Part shown: piece by piece, positions 8,790 to 17,857 of the stretch
Layout: every line of letters starts with the position of its first letter
Numbering within the stretch: position 1 is the first letter of the stretch
From: Clostridiaceae bacterium
GTDB lineage: Bacteria; Bacillota; Clostridia; Saccharofermentanales; DTU023
Reading direction: 5' to 3'
DNA length: 38,991 bases
Assembly (NCBI GenBank): GCA_012841015.1
Contig: DUVN01000018.1
Location: 1-38,991, forward strand
Program-made: the position numbers and the translations under genes
The notes under the pieces: model-generated
Told to the model about the DNA's origin: nothing
The model's database searches: none
What the model saw: only the letters and a program-made list of their open reading frames with translations

Positions 8790-10361
8790 TTAGAAATCTT
8801 TCCTGTTTTCTTTATTTGTTGTGACATTACCGGCTTTGCTAGTTCTCAGGGAAAGAGTGTATTCGTAATTGGCTTTAAACTGGAATAGGTCACTTGTGGC
8901 GCTCATCTTCAATACTTGATAGAATCCCTCGTCGCCAAACATATCTTTCTCGCCAAACCATGAGCCAAAGCTATAGGCTGCTTTGATCCGGTACTTTCCT
9001 GGCGGAAGCTTGATCTTAGCTTTACCTCCAGCATTGATAAAGATGCTGGCAACGTGCGCTCCATTCTCCGCGTAGAGTTTGATGTATGTTGTGCTACCAT
9101 CGCTTGTGGGCGGTTTAATCACGAGAGAGCAGCGTGTGCCTGAATAATCTTTATTTCGATACGTGACACCCGTTTTCGGCATAGGAATGGTGCAGTCAGA
9201 TGCGAGCTTAGAAGAATCAAGAAAACTCCCAAGGCCTTTGAAGATTTTGTAAGCGTCGTAATTTTTCCCCTCCTCGAGCAGTTTCTTGGCGTCAAGGTAT
9301 TTGGGCATATTATCACACTCTTTGATCAGAGCATCTTTGTCAGGAATGATCGTAGAGTCAAGCTTAGCGAGTAGTTCCTTAGCGGAAACGTAGTCACCTG
9401 CTTCCATGAGCGATTTAGCCTTATCGTAATTGACCTTTGCATTACACTGTGCAGCGAGCTCTTTTGCATCGAGATAATCTGCTGCGTTCTTGAATAAAGC
9501 TTCTGCTTCCGCATAGTTCCCTGCTTCATACAGTGCTTTTGCGCTTTCATAATCCATCGCCTTTCGGCACTCGGCAGCAAGTTTTTCAGCGTCTAAATAG
9601 TCTTTAGCACTCTTAAAAAGTGGCTCAGCTTCTTTGTAGTTGCCTGCTTCATACAGTGCTTTTGCGCTTTCATAATCCATCGCATGTTGACACTTTGCGG
9701 CCAACTTGACGGAATCTTTATAATCTCCGAGCTCTTCGAACGCCGACTTGGCCTTATCAAATTGCCCTTTTTCCATCTTTTTGACGGCGCTTTCATAGTC
9801 TAATCCCTTTTGGGCGTCATTTGCCTTATCGGATGAATCGCTAAAGTTTTCTAATTCAAGGAAAATCTTTTGTGCTTGCTCGTAGTCTCCACTTTCCAAC
9901 AAAGCCGTTCCTTCATCGTATCGCGCCTGTTTTTTCTTGTTGATCATGAAAAACGTGATAAGGACGCCTGCGACAACAACAACGAGCACAATTCCTGCGG
10001 TTAGAAAAAGTTTTACCTTTTTACTCTTCTTTTTTTTCGGGGCAGGAGATTTCGGGTCGATTCCGTAACGGGGCGCCTGCTCGTTTCTCATTTCATAGGG
10101 GGGTGCACCATACGCCCTCACGGGTGATGCTTCCACTCTCGACATTTCCGCAGGGAAAATCTGTTCCGTTTCCATGTCCGTCGTTTCAGTTCTGCCCAAA
10201 ACAGAGGGAGTGTTCGGCGTGAAGCTGTTCGGAACATGCGCACTCGTAATGGTGTTCTTTTCTGGAATCGTGTTGGATTGTTCGTTCTTTAAGTTTGTAC
10301 CGCAGAAGGGGCAAAACTCCGTTTCAGAGGGAAGCGATGTCCCACAATTATGACAATACAT
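8790..10361 (-). CDS. Zinc-ribbon membrane protein with TPR-like repeats
   Basis: This 523-residue protein has four recognisable parts. Residues 1-22 form a zinc ribbon with C3-x2-C6 and C17-x2-C20. Residues 25-115 are a low-complexity linker rich in Pro, Thr and Lys. A single membrane helix lies at about 117-140. An extracytoplasmic part follows with TPR-like helical hairpins (146-390) and a beta-rich C-terminal domain (398-523). The hairpins repeat as A-K-x-L-Y-E-A-G-N-Y-x-E-A-E-x-L-F with a 41-residue period in the centre. The topology (ribbon inside, repeats outside) is inferred. The start is firm: AGGAGGT lies 7 nt upstream of the ATG. It follows the other zinc-ribbon gene by 33 nt and is probably co-transcribed. 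A scaffolding role on the outer face of the membrane, possibly for the neighbouring polysaccharide synthase, is plausible but unproven. Confidence 0.85.
   Translation of the reverse strand: MYCHNCGTSLPSETEFCPFCGTNLKNEQSNTIPEKNTITSAHVPNSFTPNTPSVLGRTETTDMETEQIFPAEMSRVEASPVRAYGAPPYEMRNEQAPRYGIDPKSPAPKKKKSKKVKLFLTAGIVLVVVVAGVLITFFMINKKKQARYDEGTALLESGDYEQAQKIFLELENFSDSSDKANDAQKGLDYESAVKKMEKGQFDKAKSAFEELGDYKDSVKLAAKCQHAMDYESAKALYEAGNYKEAEPLFKSAKDYLDAEKLAAECRKAMDYESAKALYEAGNYAEAEALFKNAADYLDAKELAAQCNAKVNYDKAKSLMEAGDYVSAKELLAKLDSTIIPDKDALIKECDNMPKYLDAKKLLEEGKNYDAYKIFKGLGSFLDSSKLASDCTIPMPKTGVTYRNKDYSGTRCSLVIKPPTSDGSTTYIKLYAENGAHVASIFINAGGKAKIKLPPGKYRIKAAYSFGSWFGEKDMFGDEGFYQVLKMSATSDLFQFKANYEYTLSLRTSKAGNVTTNKENRKDF
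9520..9683 (-). repeat. 123-bp tandem duplication inside the TPR gene
   Basis: A 41-bp stretch is identical at 9520-9560 and 9643-9683, an offset of 123 bp or exactly 41 codons. It encodes the MDYESAKALYEAGN part of two adjacent TPR-like units. The identity in DNA points to recent in-frame duplication, so the unit number may vary between strains. Confidence 0.85.
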
Positions 10362-10394
10362 TATCGAATACCTCCTGTATTGCTTTTTCTTAGG

Positions 10395-12251
10395 TTAATA
10401 ATTATATACCTTTGTGACGATTGGAACATCCTCGGCGTTCCAAGCACTGCGTATAGAGAACCATGTGATGAGCGGATTAAGAGCGCCGAGGATCGAGCTA
10501 ATCAAATGGCCAATATAGGGAGTATGACCCAGTATCACAGCATGGATGAAAGCTTCCTCAAATTGACCCATAAGCGCAATGGATGTGCTGAATAATATGA
10601 CGTACCAGCCCAGACGGCTTCTCGCCATCAACATGATGAATCCTGTAAGCGCGGCAATGCTCATGAATAGCTGTGATGAATACATGAAAGTGAAACGAGA
10701 GGGGGGTGTAAGGATGACAATCATAATCGAAATGAGCATGCCGAATGTGCACAGTGAGCACCAGACGTACCCCCAAGCTGAGAGCCGTATACGTTTCGTT
10801 TTCATGGTTGAAAGTGCATGAAGGGCAGGTGGTGTCAAGACGAGCGTGAGAGCTGCGAATATGTTGCTGAACACAAATTGCGTTAAGAAGTTAGGCAGCT
10901 TGAAGAGCGATGACCGCATAATCACGACTAAGAGGACATTGGCCAGCATGCTCACTAGTGCCGTAAAGAGTGCTACCCGCCAAACCTTACTCTTGTCCAA
11001 AGCACCAGAAGGTGTACCGTTTACGTTGAAGTTGTAGGCAGGTTTGTTCTGTGCGGTATCTTTCAAAAGGTGTGAAAAGAGTAATGCACCTCCTGCCGTT
11101 GAGATCGCACTCAGCAGGATGCCCGCGATGGCAGAAAGCGGGAATGTGTTCGTTTGCATCTCTAATGGATGAGGGGGGATGTAAGGATAGAGCTGATGGA
11201 CAACAGAGAGCAGCAAACCGGCAAAAGTAGCTCCGGCTGCAAGAAGCTTTGCTTTTACACCCTTATGCATATACAGATAGATGCTCGTGCCAAATAGGAC
11301 GTCCACGATCAAAGATGCAACGGAGTAGCAGTATTGAATTCTGCCGCTTGTGAAGCGTTGGAATAGAAAGATGATGATGTATGCAGCGACGAGCCAAACA
11401 GCTACCCAAAAAGCACGTATCGGTTTTGCCTCAACAGGGGCTGTTTCCCTTTTAAGGGGTATCGCTGTCCTTACACTTTCATCTCTTGGCTGCCATGTAG
11501 AAGCCTCTGCAGGAGGTGGTACAAAACGCTGTGTACCGCATTCTGCACAAAAGGTCTCGCCTTCTTCAAATGGTGTACCACACTTGTGGCAAAAAGATGT
11601 TTGCACGCCTTGAACATTGCCTGACAAATACGGCGGCGCGGCGGCGTACTGTGCTTGACGCGGCATAGAAGGCGTGAGGAGACCGATCGATTTTTCAGGT
11701 AGGAAGCGGTTGATCTTGAAGAATATTTGAGCTTGAGCTCCCGCTTCTACGTCGAATGTAAAGGGTGGTAACTCACTTCCATATGAGTCAACGGCGATAA
11801 GGATGTTCTGTCTCTGATTTGTTGAGACCATCATCGCTTTACCATTTCCGAGACTTCCGATGTGACGCCCATTGAGCGAAAATGTCCACGATACGAGAGA
11901 GCTCACCATGCTACTCTCTCGCACAATCGTAATGTTCGCGGGGTAGGCGAGAGGTTCAGTGTTTCCTGCCATGTCTTGCATGAACTGCTGCGCCGGAGGA
12001 ATGAAATCGCCTTGCTTACAGTTTTTTGCGACAAGGTATGAAATGAGCCCTCCGATCGCAGCCATGACGATGGCGAGCACATACGTTACTAAACCTAGTC
12101 CCGCTGATAGACCGATTACGATACCAAGAATCTCGAGCCCTATCCATAGCCCTACCGTAAGTCCAACAAATCCACCCGGTTTTCGCCCACGATCCATAGC
12201 ATTCTTCTTGTTCGTATTGATTAGCAATATGAGTCCCATGATTTCCAACAT
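10395..12251 (-). CDS. Polytopic membrane protein with central zinc ribbon
   Basis: This 618-residue protein is not assigned to a known family. An upstream TTG at 12284 is possible, but the ATG at 12251 has AGGAGA 8 nt ahead and is preferred. Residues 28-75 are Gly-rich and hydrophobic, probably two membrane helices. Residues 105-185 are a beta-rich domain (from NITIVRESSM to FFKINRF). A zinc ribbon sits at 220-241 with C221-x2-C224 and C235-x2-C238. From about residue 280 to the end there are roughly nine hydrophobic helices. The zinc ribbon is of the same type as in the next gene, 33 nt downstream, so the two probably work together in one transcript. A similar pairing of zinc-ribbon membrane proteins with Ser/Thr kinases is common in Clostridia as far as I know, but no enzymatic function can be assigned. 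Confidence 0.82.
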   Translation of the reverse strand: MLEIMGLILLINTNKKNAMDRGRKPGGFVGLTVGLWIGLEILGIVIGLSAGLGLVTYVLAIVMAAIGGLISYLVAKNCKQGDFIPPAQQFMQDMAGNTEPLAYPANITIVRESSMVSSLVSWTFSLNGRHIGSLGNGKAMMVSTNQRQNILIAVDSYGSELPPFTFDVEAGAQAQIFFKINRFLPEKSIGLLTPSMPRQAQYAAAPPYLSGNVQGVQTSFCHKCGTPFEEGETFCAECGTQRFVPPPAEASTWQPRDESVRTAIPLKRETAPVEAKPIRAFWVAVWLVAAYIIIFLFQRFTSGRIQYCYSVASLIVDVLFGTSIYLYMHKGVKAKLLAAGATFAGLLLSVVHQLYPYIPPHPLEMQTNTFPLSAIAGILLSAISTAGGALLFSHLLKDTAQNKPAYNFNVNGTPSGALDKSKVWRVALFTALVSMLANVLLVVIMRSSLFKLPNFLTQFVFSNIFAALTLVLTPPALHALSTMKTKRIRLSAWGYVWCSLCTFGMLISIMIVILTPPSRFTFMYSSQLFMSIAALTGFIMLMARSRLGWYVILFSTSIALMGQFEEAFIHAVILGHTPYIGHLISSILGALNPLITWFSIRSAWNAEDVPIVTKVYNY

Positions 12252-12355
12252 TGTCTTGTCTCCTATTACGCTTGTTTTGAGCAATGAAATCTCTGTCGAG
12301 TCTTTTCAGTGCTATTTGTTCCATAAAAGCAATATAGAGCAGATTGCGATGTGGG

Positions 12356-12376
12356 TTGTCTGCACGGAGCAGACAA
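12356..12376. promoter_or_regulatory. Perfect 8-bp inverted repeat upstream of the zinc-ribbon operon
   Basis: TTGTCTGC-ACGGA-GCAGACAA lies in the 235-bp gap between the pseudokinase gene and the zinc-ribbon membrane gene. No U-tract follows on the minus strand, so it is more likely an operator or leader hairpin than a terminator. The gap suggests that the two zinc-ribbon genes may have their own promoter, although I found no convincing -35/-10 pair. Confidence 0.4.
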
Positions 12377-12486
12377 ATGGTAGTGATTTTCTGACTTGGC
12401 GATAGCCTGACGTTCGTGGAGAAGACGAGATGGGATTAAAGGATCGAGAAAACTGTTGAGATAGAGATTTTGTGTATTATCTGGGG

Positions 12487-14010
12487 TTATTCCGTCAACC
12501 TTGCATTATCTGACCCACTTACACGGACACGCCACAGCACATCGCTATCTTTCATGTTCTGGTAAAAGATCCATTGTCCCGCGACATTAAAAGAAGCGGT
12601 AGAAGCGGGGACGACGGTATAACGCATTTTGCCATCAAAGGCTAGCCATTCGAGCGTCCTGTCGCTGCCGGAAATGTATAAGATACCTCCGTCTGAAACA
12701 TTGGGATAATACGCAGGCAGCGTCGTCAGGCGCTCTTGGTTTCCTCCGTTCAGATCCATACGGGTGAGGCCCTCTTCTGTGCCGGCGTAGAGCTTATCTC
12801 CGTAAATGCAGAAACTCTCGTAGAAATTGCTGCTGATAAGCGTGTCATTTCCTCCGTCGAGATCGCAGGCGTAGATGCTGTTCCCTCGATCAGGGGCGAT
12901 GTAAAAGAGCTTTTCTCCCACGATCTGTAAAGACAAGAACTCCATCGCACCGTTGAGCTGTGTCAGCGACTTATGGCGGGGATCGATCGCATACAGATAG
13001 AGCGTGACGTTGTCATAAAGATAGAAGGTGTCATCGATAATATAGAGCTTACCTGTATGTGAATCACATAGTACGTCTCCTTTTTTCGTTTTGGGGTCGA
13101 TGGATAGAACGCTCTCGTTTGTAGTGTAGTAGAGTTGGCCGTTATAATAGTGCAAGTCGTTTGCGCCGGAGTTTTCTAAAATGATTTGTAGCTCCTTCGT
13201 GTATGGGTTCATGCTGTAAATCGTGTCTCCAAGCAGGAAAAACACAAAGTCCTCGCTGCGGACGGCAATAGCACCGACGCCTGAACTAAGATTCCCTGGA
13301 AGGTTTCCATTTGCAGTGTCAAAGGAAGCCGCGCCAAGGCCGATTCCCGGCGCATCGGAGAAACCTTGTTTATAACCGCCAGCATAACCTGAATCGAATC
13401 CTTTGATGTCACCAATCGAGGAGCCTCGCATTGTTCCTTTTTTCCAGAAGGCGATCGATATGGTGATCAGCAGACTGATGAAGATGAGAAGAAGTAAAAG
13501 AGGTAACGACTTTTTCCCTGGTCTCCCGGCGTATCTGACGGCATCCAATAGTTTACTTGTGTTCTGAATGCGCTCTTTCGGGTCAAACGCGGTGCAGCGT
13601 TCAATGAGAGAAAGGAGAGAACGATCTCCGATAACGGCTTCTGCATCCGTTTTCTTTTCCTTGCCGGTCGCCATAAACAACATAAGCATGCCTAAAGCAT
13701 ACACGTTTGTTCTCGGTGTCACAGGATCGTTGCGCTCGAACTCAGGTGGGAGATATGGTCCTACTGCGGAAGGCGATGGGTCACGATCTGAAAGGCGAAC
13801 ACTTCCGTCAGTCTTAACGATGATACTTTTTGGATGGATGAATCCTCTCGGTCCCGCCTCCACCCTTCCTTTTCTGTTATCGAGAAGATGGCACAACTGT
13901 CGAATGATGTAAAGGATATCATTAGCCCGCTGCACACCGTCCTCAGATACGATCTCGTATACGGAGCGTTCTTTCCCCTCTTTCCATTTGAAGCGTAGTT
14001 TCATGGCCAT
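12487..14010 (-). CDS. Membrane pseudokinase with extracytoplasmic DUF5050-like beta-propeller
   Basis: This 507-residue protein is a paralogue of the C-terminal half of its upstream neighbour. Residues 1-162 resemble the C-lobe of a Hanks-type kinase. IHPKSIIV (58-65) stands where HRDIKPQNI is expected, LSDRD (73-77) stands where DFG is expected, LPPE is the APE-like element, and TNVYALGMLMLFMATG matches the helix F region. The N-lobe with the glycine loop and ATP-binding Lys is essentially missing and the catalytic Asp is replaced, so it should be inactive: a pseudokinase. A membrane helix spans 168-189. Residues 250-500 carry repeated short strands such as GDTIYSMNPYTKEL and GQLYYTTNESV, as in DUF5050-type propellers outside the membrane. 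The start lies 13 nt after the preceding stop, and its ribosome binding site overlaps that stop (TAGGAG), which indicates translational coupling. It may sense a ligand and modulate the active kinase. Confidence 0.85.
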   Translation of the reverse strand: MAMKLRFKWKEGKERSVYEIVSEDGVQRANDILYIIRQLCHLLDNRKGRVEAGPRGFIHPKSIIVKTDGSVRLSDRDPSPSAVGPYLPPEFERNDPVTPRTNVYALGMLMLFMATGKEKKTDAEAVIGDRSLLSLIERCTAFDPKERIQNTSKLLDAVRYAGRPGKKSLPLLLLLIFISLLITISIAFWKKGTMRGSSIGDIKGFDSGYAGGYKQGFSDAPGIGLGAASFDTANGNLPGNLSSGVGAIAVRSEDFVFFLLGDTIYSMNPYTKELQIILENSGANDLHYYNGQLYYTTNESVLSIDPKTKKGDVLCDSHTGKLYIIDDTFYLYDNVTLYLYAIDPRHKSLTQLNGAMEFLSLQIVGEKLFYIAPDRGNSIYACDLDGGNDTLISSNFYESFCIYGDKLYAGTEEGLTRMDLNGGNQERLTTLPAYYPNVSDGGILYISGSDRTLEWLAFDGKMRYTVVPASTASFNVAGQWIFYQNMKDSDVLWRVRVSGSDNARLTE

Positions 14011-14023
14011 ACGACATTAACTC

Positions 14024-17000
14024 CTACGGCATCGAATGGTCGTTGGAACCATCAAGCCTGACACACCACAGTCTGCCACTGTTATCCACATTGTGATAAA
14101 AGATCCAGTTTCCAGCAATGTTAAAATCAGAAGCACGATTCTTCGATACTTTTTCCCTAATACGCCCATCAAAGGAACACCGGTTGATCGTGCCGTCCGA
14201 ACAGTCAAGAAAATAGATGCCGTGCTCCATGACGACGAGAGTTGCTGCATCAACTTCGAGAAGCTTTTCTGATTCGCCTGTCTTACTGTTTATCTTGACA
14301 AGCTCTCGCTGACCGTTGTGATGGAGAGCGCAGAAGAGGTCGCTTCCGAACAGGCAGGCGCTCCTAAATGTCCCGTTGGCAAGTTTCAGCGGATTATTGC
14401 CATCAGCATCACTGCGATAAAGGGCGAAATCGTCTCCGCCAATATAATACAGACTAGTACCATCTGCGTTGAGGGATAGGCAACGAGGGGGTAGGGTATC
14501 GAGCGCAGTTGTCTCTCCTGTTTTGAGATCGAGTCGATGGAGGCTGTTTTCTGTTCGAACATAAAAGAGGTCTCCTGTGACATAAAGTTCTCCTTTTATA
14601 CCCTCAGACAATACGTCACTTTCAAGTGTGTAGATATTAGTCTGCATGATCGTGTCACCGGAGGAATAGTAGAGCCAGCCATTTTGGTAACTTAGAGCCA
14701 TGACTTCTGCATTGCGAATGAGGAGTTGCTTCTCCGTGCCGTTTGCCGACATACGCCAGATACCCTCATCCCCAATATAGAAGATAAACGATTCACTCTG
14801 AGCTGCGAACGCTCCGCCAAATACAGCCATATTCCCGGCGTTGCTGCCGCCTTTCGCCGTAGCGTCAGGCTTACTTCGGTCGAAGATAGGTGCTGCCACG
14901 TAGCCATCGGTGTAGCCGTTATCAAAGCCGCGTGCATAGCTACGCTTTTCTGCGCGATTTTTGCCTGTTATGAAGCCCACTCCGTAAAAAAGCGTTCCCA
15001 AAGCGATGGCAGAAGCAAGCAGGGCAGCTGCCGCAACGAGTCTGCGTTTTCGCCGCGATGCTTGTCTATTATGATCATGGAGGATGTAATCGCGTATGGC
15101 ATCGACGCTCTGGATACGCGCTTTCGGATTAAAAGCGATGCACTGTTCGATTAAGATTCTGAGCTTATTATTGACGATTTGTGCCTCCAGTCCTGAACGT
15201 ATTGTTCTTCCAGTAGCGAGAAACAGCAACACGACTCCAAAAGAATAAATATCAGACAAAGGCGTCGTCTGCTCAAAACCATACTGTTCAGGTGATGCGT
15301 AATCTAACGTCAAAATGACGGCTGTATCTTGGCGGCGCGCTTCTTTATGTACTCGAGCAATGCCAAAATCGATCAGATGAATATTGCCGTCCTTCCCTGC
15401 GATGATGTTTTGCGGTTTAATATCACGATGGATGACTGGTGGCGTCTGTGCGTGCAAATAGCTCAAGATATCGATGAGCTTCAACGCAATATTAAAGATG
15501 TCCTTCGCAGCCAGGCTCCCGCCTGTTTCCACAATCTCGGAAAGAGAACGCCCTTCCAGATATTCGCGGATGAGGTACCTCCGTCCGTCCTTTTCATAGG
15601 AAGCGAATACTTTGGGGATTCCCGGGTGATTGAGCCCCGCCAGCAATTTGGCTTCTTCCAATGCGTCCTCTTGTGGATAATCCTTGGTGATGCGGAGCAG
15701 CGCCCTTTGATCGTCATTTTTCCGACGCAGCACGTAAAGCTCCTTTTTGCCGTCTGGCTCTTTCCGAATGCAGCTTTCAATATCATAATCGTCGAGGATT
15801 TCTTCAGGCATGTTCTCATTGGGTAACGACGCCTCAAGTGTTTCACGATACGATTGGAGGAAACGCTCGATATCACTGAATGATACGCCCGTATTCTCTG
15901 TTTCATTCGTCATGTCCAAAGAAGGCACACTACCCTCTAGATCCGATTCATAGTGGGCCACTGAGCTTATTGCTACCCTATCCCCCAATCTTGTAACCTC
16001 CATTTTTTCGATGACCTTTGTTCTCCTTGCATAGCTGCCAAAGAGCTGTGGTGTCAACAACACAGGAACGAAAACGGCACAAAAGAGTATATAGCAATAC
16101 GTAAACTTCGTCATCGGTTCAAGCCCCTGATCTGTCAAGAAATAAATGCCCCGATCAAGACAGAGAAAGGCAAGAAATGGCAGCCATGGATTTTTACAAA
16201 TATAGTCGATAAGCAACTTGACGCCTACGATAAAACGGTATTCTAACTGATTGACGTTTGTGGCGGGAAATGGCTTTTTGTTTTCTTTTATTTTATTTGT
16301 TAGATACCGGCAAGCACCAGCAAGAAAGGAAAAAGAATGGGCGACGAAGGAAAGGGCGATCGTGAGCGTGTGAATAAATGTCTCAGAATGCTCTTTCGGG
16401 AGACGTCGTCGCATAACAAAGCTTCTTACGAGAGGAAAAACGATATAGCATATAGAACAGAAAAGAAAGCCTGCCCACAGAAGGTAGATGTTTCCGAAAT
16501 AACTCTCAACAAGTGCTGTGGGAACGAGCAATACTTGGTTGATGACCGATAGGAAGTACAATGTCAAATAGAAGGTATCGCAGCCTCGAGCTTTTCCCGG
16601 AGCGATTGTGCCGTCAAACATCATTTCAAAAAGACCGTACGCGTATCGGCGTTGTTTGCATGTCTCTTCTGTAAACGTTCTGCTAGCGTATTCGGTGAAC
16701 TCCAGTCCTTTCAGCTGGGCGTATTTGCCATGGTAACCCATACCATAGAAGCAGATTGCCTTGTCGAAATCTTCTGAGACTTTGTCTTCTGACCAGAGTC
16801 CACTTTTTTCAAGAATGCTTTTTCGGAGGAATACATTGTGACCGGCTAGAGGTACGAAATAGCCTTGCATCGCCTTGCACGGCCATATATTGTGAAATAA
16901 GTTGTTGACCTGATGGCCGGTGGCATAGGTGTAATAATTTTCATAGAGATTGCTGGCATTGGTGGCGCACTGTACATACGCAAGCCTCTCATCGAGAGCA

Positions 17001-17848
17001 AACTCAGGAAGGATAGCCTCAATAATCCGCTCGTTTACACCAGAATCCTTGTCCAACAGCAAGATTACCTCATGCGTTGTGATATTTCCTTCAGCATAGC
17101 CGCCTGCAAAGTCACCGCCTTCCTTCACGAGAGATTCCAACGGAGCTCCGGAACGTATGGCATTACCAAGTCGTAACGTGTAGTTCAAGTTGGAGGCTTT
17201 CTTAAATAGACCGGCACGCCCGCTAGCTGGTCGGACGACAAATGAGATCTCGTAGTCTCTATAAAATTGGATACGCTCGATCGCTTTTTTTTCAGGTTGT
17301 GTCAGAGTTGCATCATCGTCTTTAAAAATCTGAATCAGCCGATCGACTTTTTTTCTTGTGCAATTGAATCCGAGCAAAGGGGCAATACCGTCATCAGACA
17401 CAACAATATTGGCTTCTTTGCGACTAATGGCGTGGTAACGCCTAATTGCAGCGAGGCTATCTCGCAGTGTTTGGAAGATGATGTCATTGCTTTCTGTATG
17501 GACAGGTATGCTGATGGTGACAGGGAAGAGAGAGTCAATGGCAAACTCACTTTGTACCGTGTTCATATAGTGCTTTCGATTGATCTTTGTCTTTCCCGAG
17601 AGGATGGCACAGACAGATGGTCTGAGAGCCCATAGTATATCTGTAACGTAGTGTAGAGGATAGATGAAGAAGATGAACGAGAAAAAAAGGCGAAAAAATT
17701 GTGACAGTGTCTGTCCGAAAAGAAAAAAGAATGTTATATGTACAGCAGCGTTCAAAACGAGAACGATGACGTATGGTCGGACACCGCACACACGGTTTCC
17801 GAGAGCTTCTGGAACCTTTCTTTTCTTTTTAACTTGACTTCGTCTCAT
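14024..17848 (-). CDS. Fusion protein: GT2 polysaccharide synthase - Ser/Thr kinase - membrane helix - DUF5050-like propeller
   Basis: This 1274-residue protein combines four modules. Two membrane helices (about 23-74) are followed by a GT2 glycosyltransferase (100-420) with SDDG (151-154), the DxD-type DKD (266-268), SED (358-360) and QRRYA (399-403, the QxxRW position). Further membrane helices lie at 424-603, with KPFPAT (525-530) resembling the gating-loop region of cellulose-synthase-like enzymes. A Hanks-type kinase spans 681-920 with HRD (807-809), KPQN, DFG (827-829) and SPE (852-854). A membrane helix (935-960) leads to a propeller-like domain (1000-1274). Oddities: no Gly-rich loop is evident, and the ATP-binding Lys position appears to be Arg (ALLRI, R719), so kinase activity may be atypical. 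The gene begins 9 nt after the lipoprotein gene with GAGG upstream of the ATG. The modules are in one uninterrupted frame. The likely role is polysaccharide synthesis controlled by an attached sensor kinase; this is inference. Confidence 0.88.
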   Translation of the reverse strand: MRRSQVKKKRKVPEALGNRVCGVRPYVIVLVLNAAVHITFFFLFGQTLSQFFRLFFSFIFFIYPLHYVTDILWALRPSVCAILSGKTKINRKHYMNTVQSEFAIDSLFPVTISIPVHTESNDIIFQTLRDSLAAIRRYHAISRKEANIVVSDDGIAPLLGFNCTRKKVDRLIQIFKDDDATLTQPEKKAIERIQFYRDYEISFVVRPASGRAGLFKKASNLNYTLRLGNAIRSGAPLESLVKEGGDFAGGYAEGNITTHEVILLLDKDSGVNERIIEAILPEFALDERLAYVQCATNASNLYENYYTYATGHQVNNLFHNIWPCKAMQGYFVPLAGHNVFLRKSILEKSGLWSEDKVSEDFDKAICFYGMGYHGKYAQLKGLEFTEYASRTFTEETCKQRRYAYGLFEMMFDGTIAPGKARGCDTFYLTLYFLSVINQVLLVPTALVESYFGNIYLLWAGFLFCSICYIVFPLVRSFVMRRRLPKEHSETFIHTLTIALSFVAHSFSFLAGACRYLTNKIKENKKPFPATNVNQLEYRFIVGVKLLIDYICKNPWLPFLAFLCLDRGIYFLTDQGLEPMTKFTYCYILFCAVFVPVLLTPQLFGSYARRTKVIEKMEVTRLGDRVAISSVAHYESDLEGSVPSLDMTNETENTGVSFSDIERFLQSYRETLEASLPNENMPEEILDDYDIESCIRKEPDGKKELYVLRRKNDDQRALLRITKDYPQEDALEEAKLLAGLNHPGIPKVFASYEKDGRRYLIREYLEGRSLSEIVETGGSLAAKDIFNIALKLIDILSYLHAQTPPVIHRDIKPQNIIAGKDGNIHLIDFGIARVHKEARRQDTAVILTLDYASPEQYGFEQTTPLSDIYSFGVVLLFLATGRTIRSGLEAQIVNNKLRILIEQCIAFNPKARIQSVDAIRDYILHDHNRQASRRKRRLVAAAALLASAIALGTLFYGVGFITGKNRAEKRSYARGFDNGYTDGYVAAPIFDRSKPDATAKGGSNAGNMAVFGGAFAAQSESFIFYIGDEGIWRMSANGTEKQLLIRNAEVMALSYQNGWLYYSSGDTIMQTNIYTLESDVLSEGIKGELYVTGDLFYVRTENSLHRLDLKTGETTALDTLPPRCLSLNADGTSLYYIGGDDFALYRSDADGNNPLKLANGTFRSACLFGSDLFCALHHNGQRELVKINSKTGESEKLLEVDAATLVVMEHGIYFLDCSDGTINRCSFDGRIREKVSKNRASDFNIAGNWIFYHNVDNSGRLWCVRLDGSNDHSMP

Positions 17849-17857
17849 GACTCTGCC

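Noticed and set aside
14008-14026. ATG in another frame (from TTAATGTCG) as the pseudokinase start
   Set aside because: That frame is not open; the ATG at 14010 follows a TAGGAG site and begins the long frame.
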